Positions 1 through 8,818 of a stretch of 64,000 nucleotides of DNA are shown piece after piece; position 1 is the stretch's first letter; every line of letters starts with the position of its first letter. The translations under genes were made by a program, and so were the position numbers. Under the pieces are notes generated by a model, which saw only the letters and a program-made list of their open reading frames with translations, made no database searches and had not been told where the DNA came from. Source of the DNA: Hyphomonadaceae bacterium TMED5 (lineage in GTDB: Bacteria; Pseudomonadota; Alphaproteobacteria; Caulobacterales; Hyphomonadaceae); assembly GCA_002173095.1 (NCBI GenBank), contig NHBK01000005.1, positions 62,001-126,000 of the forward strand, given 5' to 3'.

Positions 1-81
1 TTCCAGATCAATATGCTCAGGCGCACCGACAGCGCCCCGTTTCAAAAGACCATAGAATACAAAAAGTGCCGATTTCGTCAT
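1..81 (-). CDS. Partial AIG2/gamma-glutamylcyclotransferase-like protein (N-terminus only)
   Basis: An open frame runs off the left edge of the window on the minus strand, starting at an ATG at 81-79. The 27 visible residues include FVFYGLLKRGAVGAPEH. This resembles the glycine-rich 'YGtLkrG' loop at the start of AIG2/GGCT (gamma-glutamylcyclotransferase-like) proteins. It is divergent from the sulfotransferase gene at 188. Only the N-terminal motif is visible, so the family call is an inference from a short stretch. Confidence 0.5.
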   Translation of the reverse strand, partial: MTKSALFVFYGLLKRGAVGAPEHIDLE

Positions 82-187
82 CAAATGTGCGCCCCGATTT
101 AAAATCACTTCGCCACGTTTGACTTACCAATCCGACGCCTTTTAGGAAAACTTTTGATCAGGCCCCCACCCACAAAATGAGCCGTCC

Positions 188-1792
188 ATGATCCTCTCTC
201 ATGCCCAGAAATACATTTTCCTGAAAAATAAGAAGGTCGCAGGCTCAACCGTCGAGTTTTATCTGTCCCGTTTCAGTGGACCAGATGACATCGTCACACA
301 GATTGGCAGTGAACCTGAACGTATCCCTCCCAGCCTGCGTTATTTATTCGGACGCGATACACGCTTCCAGAATTCAGCCGGATACAAAAACCATATGGGA
401 GGGACCCGCGTACGCGCTAAAATTCCAACGGAGGTTTGGGACACCTATTTCAAATTTTGCATTGAACGCGAACCACTCTCCAAAACCGTCTCAGCTTTTC
501 ATTTCAAAACCTGGCAGATCAGCGATAAGGGCGATGCGGTATCCACATTTCTGGACTACGCCTTTCCCAATTTTTATTCCGATATTTTTCGGTATTTCGA
601 AAACGGCAAACTGATTGCCGACAAAGTGGTTAATTTCAGCCGCCTGACCGAAGACATGACAGATGTCTGCACCCGACTCAAAATTCCGTTTGAGGGCGAT
701 TTCGGTTTTAAATCAAAATCATTCCAGAAGCAGAAGAGCCATCAGAGCCTCAATCTTACAGAAGAACTCAAGCAAGAGTTCGCAGATGGGTATGCGCTGG
801 AAGCCGAAATCCTGCCCTTCATGAAGATTGCTGGCTGCTCACCCTCCTCTCCTGCTGTTCTGCCGTGGAATGAGGCCCGTGTCGCTCGACTGCAAGATGA
901 TTTCGAGACTGGCTTAAAGCACGTAAATCGAGCCTTGAGGCGGGATAAGGACTATGTACCCGCGATCAGAGAGAAGGCGCTAATTCTCAGCAAGGCAGGC
1001 GAAGCTGAACGGGCAATCAAACTTATAACACGCGCGAGTGAAGCAGCGCCCGAACGAACGAGATATCTTATAGACCTCGCCCAGATTTCAGCGTCAGCAG
1101 GTGACACAGACAAAGCTGAACGCGCTTTCCGCGATGCTATTGCGCTTTCCCCCAAGAACCCGCAACTCAGAACGGACTTTTCAAATTTTCTGGCCGCAAA
1201 TGGGCAATCAGATCTCGCAGCTAAAGAAGCAACGTCAATTTTGCCTTTGATAGAGCCCGATTTGAATGAGCACTTCAAAACAAGATTGAATAGACTCGTC
1301 TGGAACAAGCAATTCAAGAAAGCTCTTGATCTGATAGACGCCCAGACGCTCGAGCCAGAAGATGGCACCAGCTTCGAGCCTCCTCCCGGCACAGTTTCTC
1401 ATGTCCGCAAACTTCGCTGGCGCGAAAGTGTCGGTTTGAACATGCTTCGGGCCGGAGACCTCGAAGGAGCTGGCAAAATTTTGCTCTCAGAAGAATTATT
1501 CATCGCTGACAAAGGTAACGGCTTCGCCAAATTTATGGAGACTGCCGCGCAGTCTGCCAGCGCGAGCGAAACCGAAGACCTGATAGGACAAGGCCTTTCC
1601 TGGAATCCGACGGGCACGAATTTTTACAATACTGCGATCGAGCTATTAGTCGACAGCCAAAACCTCCAGCTCATTGATCAGCTTTGCTCAATCGCGCAGG
1701 AACAATGCGGGCATATTTCCGGCCTCATGGCACGATGCGCCCGCCTCCGAAAGAAGGCTAGCGCACGCGGCTCCTCAGTGACGCCGAACTGA
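188..1792 (+). CDS. Sulfotransferase-family protein with C-terminal TPR-like repeats
   Basis: The protein has 534 residues. The N-terminal part carries a PAPS-binding-like loop (KNKKVAGST, residues 13-21) after a hydrophobic strand. A later CIEREPLSKTVSAF stretch matches the arginine/serine 3'-phosphate-binding motif of family 2 sulfotransferases. From about residue 230 the chain becomes helical and repetitive (for example PAIREKALILSKAG, KAERAFRDAIALSPKNP), typical of TPR units. Such proteins transfer sulfate from PAPS to carbohydrates or other acceptors; the acceptor here is unknown. It is convergent with the metH-type gene, with only one base between the stops, and stands alone on its strand. 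Confidence 0.75.
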   Translation: MILSHAQKYIFLKNKKVAGSTVEFYLSRFSGPDDIVTQIGSEPERIPPSLRYLFGRDTRFQNSAGYKNHMGGTRVRAKIPTEVWDTYFKFCIEREPLSKTVSAFHFKTWQISDKGDAVSTFLDYAFPNFYSDIFRYFENGKLIADKVVNFSRLTEDMTDVCTRLKIPFEGDFGFKSKSFQKQKSHQSLNLTEELKQEFADGYALEAEILPFMKIAGCSPSSPAVLPWNEARVARLQDDFETGLKHVNRALRRDKDYVPAIREKALILSKAGEAERAIKLITRASEAAPERTRYLIDLAQISASAGDTDKAERAFRDAIALSPKNPQLRTDFSNFLAANGQSDLAAKEATSILPLIEPDLNEHFKTRLNRLVWNKQFKKALDLIDAQTLEPEDGTSFEPPPGTVSHVRKLRWRESVGLNMLRAGDLEGAGKILLSEELFIADKGNGFAKFMETAAQSASASETEDLIGQGLSWNPTGTNFYNTAIELLVDSQNLQLIDQLCSIAQEQCGHISGLMARCARLRKKASARGSSVTPN

Positions 1793-1793
1793 A

Positions 1794-2858
1794 TTAAGCG
1801 ACCTCGAACGGCTCAAGCCCTGAAAGGCGAAGTGTCTGACGGCTTTCAGCGGGCTTGCGCGGCGCAACACCCTCAACAGCTTTTGCAATCGCTTCGATGT
1901 GCGCGGGCGTCGTACCACAGCATCCACCCACAATGTTCAGCAATCCATCACGCGCCCATTTTCCAAGATGCGCCGCCGTTTGCTCGGGTGTCTCATCATA
2001 TGTGCCCATTTCGTTAGGCAGGCCCGCATTCGGATGGGCTGAAACCAGAGCATCAGACACGCGCGCAAGGCTCGCAATATGCGGCCGCATGAGTTCAGCA
2101 CCAAGCGCACAGTTGAACCCGACAGCGAAAGGCCTGGCGTGGCGAATGGAATTCCAGAACGCTTCAACAGTCTGCCCTGAAAGCGTACGTCCGGACCGGT
2201 CGGTAATCGTGCCGGAAATCCAGATTGGCAGCTCTTCCTGGCCTTCTGCCTCGAGATCGCGAATGGCCTTGATCGCAGCTTTGCAGTTCAGCGTATCTGT
2301 AATGGTTTCAATGACATACATATCAACCCCGCCCTTATAGAGCGCCGCCACCTGATGGCGGTATGTTTCGTATACGTCATCAAAAGTGACCGAACGGGCA
2401 CCCGGATCATTCACATCCGGCGACATAGACAACATCTTGTTGAGCGGCCCGATTGCGCCCGCGAGGAAGCGTGGCTTGTTTGGCTCTTTAGCTGTCCATT
2501 CATCGGCGATGCGACGGCCAATTTTAGCGCCCTCATAATTGAGGTCATAAACGGACTGTGCATCCAGCTCATAGTCATCCTGAGCAATGGTGGTCGAGCA
2601 GAATGTGTTCGTCTCTGAAATATCCGCACCAGCGCCAAAATAGGCGTTGTGAATGTCTTCGATAATGTCAGGACGTGTAACATTGAGAATGTCGTTATTG
2701 CCCTTCATCTGACCCGCGAAGGCGGTGAAGCGGTCGCCGCGATAGTCCTCTTCAACGAGGCCTTTATTCTGGATCAGCACGCCCCAGGAGCCATCAAAGA
2801 CGAGAATACGCTCTTCAGCGGCCGCTTTCAGCGCAGCAAGGCGTTCAGTTCGGTTCAT
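1794..2858 (-). CDS. metH: Homocysteine S-methyltransferase domain protein (split MetH N-terminal module)
   Basis: This 354-residue protein is a stand-alone homocysteine-binding barrel like the N-terminal module of cobalamin-dependent methionine synthase. Zinc-ligand motifs are visible: GFNCALG near residue 250 and GGCCGTTP near residue 315. It lacks the folate, cobalamin and reactivation modules of full MetH, so it probably works with a separate MetH C-terminal subunit that is not in this window. I chose the ATG at 2858, eight bases after AGAGGA; an in-frame ATG at 2867 is the alternative. It is the last gene of a minus-strand operon with the ArsR-methyltransferase, metF and a small membrane protein, and overlaps the end of the latter. 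Confidence 0.85.
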   Translation of the reverse strand: MNRTERLAALKAAAEERILVFDGSWGVLIQNKGLVEEDYRGDRFTAFAGQMKGNNDILNVTRPDIIEDIHNAYFGAGADISETNTFCSTTIAQDDYELDAQSVYDLNYEGAKIGRRIADEWTAKEPNKPRFLAGAIGPLNKMLSMSPDVNDPGARSVTFDDVYETYRHQVAALYKGGVDMYVIETITDTLNCKAAIKAIRDLEAEGQEELPIWISGTITDRSGRTLSGQTVEAFWNSIRHARPFAVGFNCALGAELMRPHIASLARVSDALVSAHPNAGLPNEMGTYDETPEQTAAHLGKWARDGLLNIVGGCCGTTPAHIEAIAKAVEGVAPRKPAESRQTLRLSGLEPFEVA

Positions 2859-3360
2859 CTGTCTCATCCTCTGTGTCAGATTCCTGGCTATTGGATTGCT
2901 CCATTAGCATGTCATTCAGTTCGCGCCAGCTCCCGCCAGCCTGTTCGGGGATCTGCCCGGTCTCTTCTATATCCGGCGCCAGACTACACAATGCAGACAT
3001 TTGACGCTCTTCCAGATGCCTCATCAGCGCCTCGGCCAATGCGACGGAATTTGGCGCCGCATCTACGCTGGCAGGCCGGATTGCCGGGCACTCCATCGTG
3101 ATATCAGCCTCATCTTCAAGGCTTTCAAGGCAGCTCGCATAATATGTGATCGTCGCTTCGAGCTGCCCACAAGGCGTATTCAGAACCCGCGTTATCGGCC
3201 CCATCGTATCCCGTGCAAAAGCCAGATTTCGTTCGGCCTGGCTCTCGCCGGAATTTCCGGCCTTGAACGCTATTGTGCCGATCAATATCGACACCAACAC
3301 AAGAATGATGATGTTCAGCGCTCTATCGAACAGCTTTTCCATCATCCTCTCCGTACGCAC
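2845..3360 (-). CDS. Hypothetical single-pass membrane protein in the metF-metH operon
   Basis: A protein of up to 171 residues with one N-terminal transmembrane segment (FDRALNIIILVLVSILIG) and an acidic, soluble remainder containing six cysteines and an acidic C-terminal tail. No family is recognised. It lies between metF and the metH module in the same direction, and its end overlaps the metH start region, so it is translated as part of the methionine operon. The start is uncertain: GTG at 3360, or ATG at 3345 or 3342 just after GGAGAGG. A role in methionine metabolism is suggested only by position. Confidence 0.6.
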   Translation of the reverse strand: MRTERMMEKLFDRALNIIILVLVSILIGTIAFKAGNSGESQAERNLAFARDTMGPITRVLNTPCGQLEATITYYASCLESLEDEADITMECPAIRPASVDAAPNSVALAEALMRHLEERQMSALCSLAPDIEETGQIPEQAGGSWRELNDMLMEQSNSQESDTEDETDEPN

Positions 3361-3373
3361 TCAGTCGTGGCGC

Positions 3374-4270
3374 TCAGGCTGCCTTCGCGGTCGGTTTGAT
3401 ACCAAGAAGACGACAGGTCGACAGAGAAAGCCCCGCCTTATTCAGCGTGTAGAAGTGGAAGTCCTTCACGCCCTTGTCTGCCAGCTTCATAGTGAGGTCT
3501 GCCGCGACGTTGGCCGTGATCAGCTCGCGTTGTTCAGCGTCATCATCAAGCCCTTCATAGAGCTCATGTAGCCAGTTTGGCAGCGTGGCTCCGCAAAGCG
3601 CAGAGATACGCTTCAGCCCATTGAAATTCGGCTGCAACATAATGCCCGGCACAATTGGAATATGAATACCGGCATCGCGCGCCGCATCCAGAAATGAAAG
3701 ATAATGGTCCGGCTCAAAGAAGAACTGCGTGATGGCACGGTCTGCACCTGCATCCTGCTTGGCTTTGAGAATTTCCAGATCGCGCTTCAGACCGTGGCTG
3801 TCCGGATGGGCTTCCGGATAGGCCGCAACTGAAATTTCAAAACGTTTGCCCAGCGCGGGCTTGTAATTACGGATCGCCTCAATCAGCTCAATGCTGCCCG
3901 AAAAGCCTTCCGGATGAGCCTCAAATTTTGCGCCCATGCCTTCTGGCGGATCACCGCGCAGCGCAACGATATGCTGAACGCCAGCGTCAAGGTAATCATC
4001 TACAACGCCCATGACTTCAGCTTTGGAGGCGCTCACACAGGTCAGGTGCGCCGCGGGCACAAGATTGGTTTCTTCCACCATGCGCTTTACCGTCCGGTGT
4101 GTGCGGTCGCGCGTAGAGCCGCCCGCGCCGTAGGTCACAGACACGAATTCCGGATGCACAGGCTCCAGACGGCGGACCGATTCCCATAACTTGTCTTCGG
4201 CCTTTTCCGTTTTTGGCGGAAAGAACTCGAAAGAGACATGAATATTCTTTGGGGCGTGTTGCAGGCTCAT
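3374..4270 (-). CDS. metF: 5,10-methylenetetrahydrofolate reductase
   Basis: The 298-residue length is normal for bacterial MetF, an FAD enzyme that reduces methylene-THF to methyl-THF, the methyl donor for methionine synthase. Characteristic stretches are FEFFPPKTEKAE near the N-terminus, SVTYGAGGSTRDRT, HIVALRGDPP and a central FFFEPDHYL segment. The start ATG overlaps the stop of the upstream ArsR-methyltransferase gene by four bases (ATGA), a sign of translational coupling. It feeds directly into the homocysteine methyltransferase module encoded downstream. Confidence 0.95.
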   Translation of the reverse strand: MSLQHAPKNIHVSFEFFPPKTEKAEDKLWESVRRLEPVHPEFVSVTYGAGGSTRDRTHRTVKRMVEETNLVPAAHLTCVSASKAEVMGVVDDYLDAGVQHIVALRGDPPEGMGAKFEAHPEGFSGSIELIEAIRNYKPALGKRFEISVAAYPEAHPDSHGLKRDLEILKAKQDAGADRAITQFFFEPDHYLSFLDAARDAGIHIPIVPGIMLQPNFNGLKRISALCGATLPNWLHELYEGLDDDAEQRELITANVAADLTMKLADKGVKDFHFYTLNKAGLSLSTCRLLGIKPTAKAA

Positions 4271-5223
4271 GCCGCATATTCTCCAATTTGCGGCTGTTTC
4301 TCAGCCGTCCATATTGTCACTGCCAGACCATGCTCGTCAGACGGGCTGAAGCGTACCGGGTCCAGAGGTTTTAACCGCGCTGCGGAAGACCATCTCGTTA
4401 TTTCTTCATCTGACAGACCAAGGCGTCTATGTTCATGCTCGGTCCTCAGAAACTCCTGAGTGTGCGGCGCGAAGTCTACCATAAGCAGGCGACCACCGGG
4501 TTTCAGTATGCGCGCAGCCTCCGAAATCACACGCTCGGGCTGATCCATATAGTGAAGCACCTGATGAATCGTTACGAGATCGGCCACGCCGTCATCAAAT
4601 GGTGGTGCGGTGACATCGCCATGGCGAACACTCGCATTCGATACGCCCGCACGTTCCAGATTGCTGCGAGCGATGGTGAGCATTTTATGGCTCAGATCGA
4701 CACCCTCGGCACGCTCCACCTTATCAGACAGAAGCGTGAGCATGCGGCCCGTACCTGTTCCGAGGTCAACCATGAAACCAAAAGGTTCTGCGCCAACCGC
4801 CTTCAGAAGCGCGGCCTCAACATCCTGAGTTGGATAATGCTGTCCACGCACATCATCCCAGCTCTCGGCCTGACGATTAAAATAGTTTTCCGCAGCGGAT
4901 GCACGGCCCTCCTTCACACCAGACAGGCGTTGGAAGTCGCGCACATATTCGGGGTGGTCAGCAGGGATAAAAGGCAGGATAGCGTCCACCAGCACGCGAG
5001 CCTCGCCAATGGCCGGCAGTCGGTAAAATACCCACGCGCCCTCAGGCAGACGCTCCACCAAGCCAGCGGCTGTGAGAAACTTCATATGGCGCGACAGGCG
5101 GGGCTGGCTCATGCCCATAATCTGGACCAGCTCACCGACGGACAATTCCCCACGCGATAAAAGAGCCAGCACGCGCAGGCGCGTCGGCTCTCCAATACTG
5201 CGAAGGGCTTCTACAAGATCCAT
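4267..5223 (-). CDS. ArsR-family regulator fused to a SAM-dependent methyltransferase
   Basis: The 318-residue protein starts with a winged-helix ArsR domain (LRSIGEPTRLRVLALLSRGELSV..., residues about 5-90). It continues with a class I methyltransferase fold carrying a glycine-rich SAM-binding loop (VDLGTGTGRML near residue 155) and the segment VTIHQVLHYMDQPE. Such fusions sit in alphaproteobacterial methionine operons and are thought to sense SAM or SAH. I chose the ATG at 5223 rather than 5274 because the longer frame would run through a 26-bp dyad (5241-5266) that looks like its own operator. It is the first gene of the metF-metH operon. Confidence 0.85.
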   Translation of the reverse strand: MDLVEALRSIGEPTRLRVLALLSRGELSVGELVQIMGMSQPRLSRHMKFLTAAGLVERLPEGAWVFYRLPAIGEARVLVDAILPFIPADHPEYVRDFQRLSGVKEGRASAAENYFNRQAESWDDVRGQHYPTQDVEAALLKAVGAEPFGFMVDLGTGTGRMLTLLSDKVERAEGVDLSHKMLTIARSNLERAGVSNASVRHGDVTAPPFDDGVADLVTIHQVLHYMDQPERVISEAARILKPGGRLLMVDFAPHTQEFLRTEHEHRRLGLSDEEITRWSSAARLKPLDPVRFSPSDEHGLAVTIWTAEKQPQIGEYAA

Positions 5224-5240
5224 TGATATCTCACTTTCAA

Positions 5241-5266
5241 ATCGTATAAACATATCTTTATATGAT
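5241..5266. promoter_or_regulatory. Inverted repeat, likely operator of the ArsR-methyltransferase operon
   Basis: Arms ATCGTATAAA and TTTATATGAT flank a 6-bp centre, matching at nine of ten positions. The site lies 18 bp upstream of the chosen start codon of the ArsR-type regulator, as expected for autoregulation of a SAM/SAH-responsive methionine operon. The dyad is seen directly; binding by this regulator is inferred. Confidence 0.65.
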
Positions 5267-5462
5267 TTTGTCAAGCTGGAAAACGTGTCGTGAATTTCAC
5301 TTGTCGTGCGGTGTCATGTTGCGTTAGCAACACAGGTTTAGAACGATTGCTCTAAAAATCACGAACCCGTGACTTGAATAAACGAAAAGAGAACCAATTT
5401 CTGCGTCCAGACGTAGTAAGAAAAAGTATTTGCTGACCAGAGCTACCTGCCGGAAGGGGACC

Positions 5463-6200
5463 ATGAAAATATTCTCAGTATTAGCGCTCGCGCTGAGCGT
5501 GGCTGCGTGTGCCACTTCCCCGGGCCAAACCTCTCGGGAAGATCCTTATGAGGACTTCAACCGATCCATGCTGGAATTCAATCTGGCGGTGGATGATGCG
5601 GTTCTGGAACCAGCCTCACAGGCTTACACAGCCGTCACCCCACGTTGGGGCCGGGATCGTGTAGCCGACTTCTTCGGTAATCTGGGTGAACCAGTTACTT
5701 TCGTGAACGACGTTCTGCAGGGTGAACCAGACCGTGCTGCTGAAACGGGTATTCGCTTTGTCGTCAATTCAACGGTCGGTCTGGCCGGTATTTTCGACGT
5801 GATGCGATTTGGCGGCATGGAAGGCCATGATGAGGATTTCGGCCAGACGCTGGCCGTATGGGGCGTAGATAGCGGTCCGTATCTTGTCATGCCGCTTCTG
5901 GGGTCAACCAACCCGCGTGATCTGGTGGGCTTTGGCGTAGACCGCGCCATGAGCCCGACAAACTACGTGGTGTATTCAGGAGATGATGACGAGGACCTCG
6001 CCATTCGTAGTGGCATGGTCATTCTGAATGGTCTTAACGCACGCTCCCGGGCGCAAACCGCAATTGAAACATTGCGCGAGCAACCCGAGCCATACATCGC
6101 GCTGCGTCGGACCTACACCTCACAAAGAGACGCTGAGATCAGAAATGGGCAAACTGACCCCAATGCGTACCAAGATTTGCCCGATTTTGATGATTTTTAG
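5463..6200 (+). CDS. mlaA: MlaA/VacJ-family outer-membrane lipoprotein
   Basis: A 245-residue lipoprotein with a signal peptide ending in a lipobox (SVAACATS). It has the family stretches DPYEDFNRSMLEFN, GNLGEPVTFVNDVLQG, RFVVNSTVGLAGIFD and a central 'W GVDSGPYLVMPLLGST' region. MlaA removes phospholipid from the outer leaflet of the outer membrane and hands it to MlaC. The start ATG at 5463 follows GGAAGGGGACC. It is followed 20 bp later by mlaC; the rest of the Mla ABC transporter is not in the window. Confidence 0.93.
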   Translation: MKIFSVLALALSVAACATSPGQTSREDPYEDFNRSMLEFNLAVDDAVLEPASQAYTAVTPRWGRDRVADFFGNLGEPVTFVNDVLQGEPDRAAETGIRFVVNSTVGLAGIFDVMRFGGMEGHDEDFGQTLAVWGVDSGPYLVMPLLGSTNPRDLVGFGVDRAMSPTNYVVYSGDDDEDLAIRSGMVILNGLNARSRAQTAIETLREQPEPYIALRRTYTSQRDAEIRNGQTDPNAYQDLPDFDDF

Positions 6201-6220
6201 ACCTGTCGGAGGGACTAACG

Positions 6221-6904
6221 ATGGCACATTTTATAAAAACGATTGCGATAGCAGCGGGTGTGGCATTGGCAACGGGATTTTCTGCTGCAGCTGACCAAGC
6301 TTCTGAGAACTATGTACGTGTGAATGCCAATGCGGCGCTTGATACTCTGAACAATCCTGAACTGGATGCAGATGATCGCCGCGCAGAATTTCAGGCGCTG
6401 ATGAACCGTTTCACGGATCTCGAGCGCGTCTCACGTTTTGTGATTGGGCGCTATGCGCGCACCTTCTCAGACGCTGAGTTTGAATCCTATCTCACGGCGT
6501 ATTCACGCTATGGCCTGGCGACCTATGAAGCCGAGCTGGATAAATATCGCGGCGAAGAAATTGAAGTCACCGGTTCAACAGACCGCAACGACTCAGACTC
6601 CGTCGTAGAAACAGTTGTTCGCCGCGCGTCTGGCGATCTGCCTGTACGCTGGCGCGTTCTGAAAATGGACGATGGCAACTATCAGGTTGTCGATGTGGCG
6701 CTGGAGATTGATGGCAACCTGCTCTGGCTCGCGATTGAGCAGCGCGCACAGTTCATTGCTATTCTTGATCGCTCCAATGGTGATGCGCAGGAACTGATCA
6801 ACACGATCAACGGCATGACGGCACGCCTTGAAGCCCGAGCCGTTGCTCAGCGCACGGATGCGTCCAATGCAATCCCGGGTGCAACGCCACAGTCTGGCCG
6901 TTAA
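6221..6904 (+). CDS. mlaC: MlaC-family periplasmic phospholipid-binding protein
   Basis: A 227-residue protein with a cleavable signal peptide (ATGFSAAADQ) and the MlaC/Ttg2D fold. Family features are NRFTDLERVSRFVIGRY, the segment FESYLTAYSRYGLATYE, and VRWRVLKMDDGNYQVVDVALE. It ferries phospholipids across the periplasm between MlaA and the inner-membrane Mla complex. It is preceded by a GGAGG ribosome-binding site and by mlaA, and followed by a strong terminator. Confidence 0.9.
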   Translation: MAHFIKTIAIAAGVALATGFSAAADQASENYVRVNANAALDTLNNPELDADDRRAEFQALMNRFTDLERVSRFVIGRYARTFSDAEFESYLTAYSRYGLATYEAELDKYRGEEIEVTGSTDRNDSDSVVETVVRRASGDLPVRWRVLKMDDGNYQVVDVALEIDGNLLWLAIEQRAQFIAILDRSNGDAQELINTINGMTARLEARAVAQRTDASNAIPGATPQSGR

Positions 6905-6931
6905 AACGCTTAACTGACTGCACCACGTAAC

Positions 6932-6965
6932 AAAAAAAGCCCGGCGAACTGCCGGGCTTTTTCTT
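6932..6965. terminator. Bidirectional intrinsic terminator after mlaC
   Basis: A 10-bp perfect stem (AAAGCCCGGC / GCCGGGCTTT) with a 5-base loop, flanked by A- and T-runs. It lies between the convergent mlaC and AbgT transporter genes and can serve both. Confidence 0.9.
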
Positions 6966-6972
6966 TTTCAGT

Positions 6973-8622
6973 TTATTCGGCGGCTACGCTCGGCAACTCA
7001 TAGTGAACCGGGGCGCCCGGCCCAAGATCAATGCCAAGGAAGACCCAGCCCACCATCAGGACCAGTCCTGAAATCATGATCCAGATGGAATACGGGATCA
7101 TGATCGCCGTAAGCGACCCGATACCGAAATTCTTCTGCCAACGCTGAGCGAAGATCAGAATGAGCGGGAAGTAGACCATGAGCGGCGTAATGATGTTCGT
7201 GCCGGAATCACCCACACGATAGGCCGCAGTCGCACCATCCGGTGACACGCCCAGCAGCATCAGCATTGGCACCATCACGGGGGCCAGAAGGGCCCATTTT
7301 GCGCTGGCAGAACCAACAAACAAATTGATCAGACCAGCGAAGATCACGATCAGCCCGAGCAGGATCGGCAATGGCAATCCGGAGTTTTCAATCGCCGTTG
7401 CACCGTGCACAGCGGAGATCAGCCCCAGATTAGACCAGTTGAACATTGCTACGAAGTGAGCCGCTGCAAAAGCCAGAACCAGATAATAGCCCATGTCTTT
7501 CATTGCATCGGCCAGCATAGCGACCAGATCGTCGCCGGACGTGATCTTCTTCACGGCGATACCATAGCAAATGCCTGCAGCCAGAAAGAGCACGAGGAAC
7601 CCGCCAACCAGAGACTGGAAGAGCGGCGAATAATTGGCGATGGAGCTACACGCCCCCGCTTCGGCTGCTTCTGCAGGACACGCGGCCTCATTGATGAGAG
7701 GCGTACCCGGGCCAAGCGTCATGAACGCCCAGAGCAGAATGACTACGATAATGGAAAGCCCCGCCCATTTGAGGCCTTTCTTCTGGTCAGCCGTCAGCGG
7801 CGCGTCTTCATCAGTCAGCTGAACGGCGCTGTCTTCAGACGGCGTCCATGTGCCAAGACGAGGCTCAACGATCTTATCCGTTACAAACCAAATGACCGGG
7901 ATGAAGATAACCATCATCGCCGTGATAAAGTACCAGTTGCCCGCAATGTTTGCGTCATAGTCTGGCACCAGAATTTCAGCCGCAGCCTCGGTGATCCCAT
8001 AGAGAAGTGCATCGAGCTGGCCCGGCGCAAAGTTCGCAGAGAAGCCACCAGAGACACCGGCAAAGGCCGCTGCAATGCCTGCAATCGGGTGACGTCCCGC
8101 AGAGGCAAAAAGTATACCCGCCAACGGAATGAGCACCACATAGGCCGCATCTGCTGCGTGGTTACCTGCCATAGCCACGAAGGCCACAACTGGTGTCAGC
8201 AGGAATTTCGGCGCGCTTTTCACAGCCGCCCGCATCGCATCTCCGAACAGGCCAGTCCGTTCAGCCACGCCGGCACCCAGCATGACCACGAGCACATACC
8301 CAAGCGGATGGAAGTGCGTGAATGTAGCCGGCATATCTGTCCAGAGCCGCTGGATATTATCAGCCGAAAGCAAACTCTGCGCTGGAATGGTGCCATCGTC
8401 GCCAATGGAGAAGCGCGCACGGCTCGCATCCGACATGCCCGCCAGAACCTGATCGCTCAGTACAGCAGAAAGGCCGGTCAGGTCTGCCAGCACGGAAATC
8501 GCCATCAGAATGACGATCAGAAACATAAAGATGAAGACGGGGTCCGGAAGGCGGTTACCCGCACGTTCAACGAACCCCAGAAACCCTCGCGCGCGGTCCT
8601 GTGTATCAGGTGTATCACTCAT
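6973..8622 (-). CDS. AbgT-family transporter (p-aminobenzoyl-glutamate / antimetabolite transporter)
   Basis: A 549-residue polytopic inner-membrane protein. The N-terminus (FLGFVERAGNRLPDPVFIFM), the paired GNHAADAAYVVLIPLAG region, and the C-terminal SGTNIITPLMVYFPL region are hallmarks of the AbgT/MtrF/YdaH family. Members import p-aminobenzoyl-glutamate or export sulfonamide-type antimetabolites; which applies here is not evident. The ATG at 8622 gives the standard N-terminus; the open frame extends to 8697 without a plausible start. It is monocistronic and ends against the mlaC terminator. Confidence 0.9.
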   Translation of the reverse strand: MSDTPDTQDRARGFLGFVERAGNRLPDPVFIFMFLIVILMAISVLADLTGLSAVLSDQVLAGMSDASRARFSIGDDGTIPAQSLLSADNIQRLWTDMPATFTHFHPLGYVLVVMLGAGVAERTGLFGDAMRAAVKSAPKFLLTPVVAFVAMAGNHAADAAYVVLIPLAGILFASAGRHPIAGIAAAFAGVSGGFSANFAPGQLDALLYGITEAAAEILVPDYDANIAGNWYFITAMMVIFIPVIWFVTDKIVEPRLGTWTPSEDSAVQLTDEDAPLTADQKKGLKWAGLSIIVVILLWAFMTLGPGTPLINEAACPAEAAEAGACSSIANYSPLFQSLVGGFLVLFLAAGICYGIAVKKITSGDDLVAMLADAMKDMGYYLVLAFAAAHFVAMFNWSNLGLISAVHGATAIENSGLPLPILLGLIVIFAGLINLFVGSASAKWALLAPVMVPMLMLLGVSPDGATAAYRVGDSGTNIITPLMVYFPLILIFAQRWQKNFGIGSLTAIMIPYSIWIMISGLVLMVGWVFLGIDLGPGAPVHYELPSVAAE

Positions 8623-8818
8623 AACATTTGCCCCAAAACATAACGTATCTGGCCCAGTAGAAACGGTCATTGGCCGATAGGCAATGCCCGACCGCAATCA
8701 TCAGGCATGAGGGGCTGAAGAAAAATCTTCCGCCTGACGCTAACGGAAGGGGCGACAGGAGCAAATCCGCTCGCTAAGTATTCAGGCAACAATACTCGTA
8801 AAAAGAGGGAGAGACATC

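Noticed and set aside
7405-8643. 412-residue antisense frame over the AbgT transporter
   Set aside because: Basic, Arg/His-rich composition typical of a shadow frame; the sense gene is clear.
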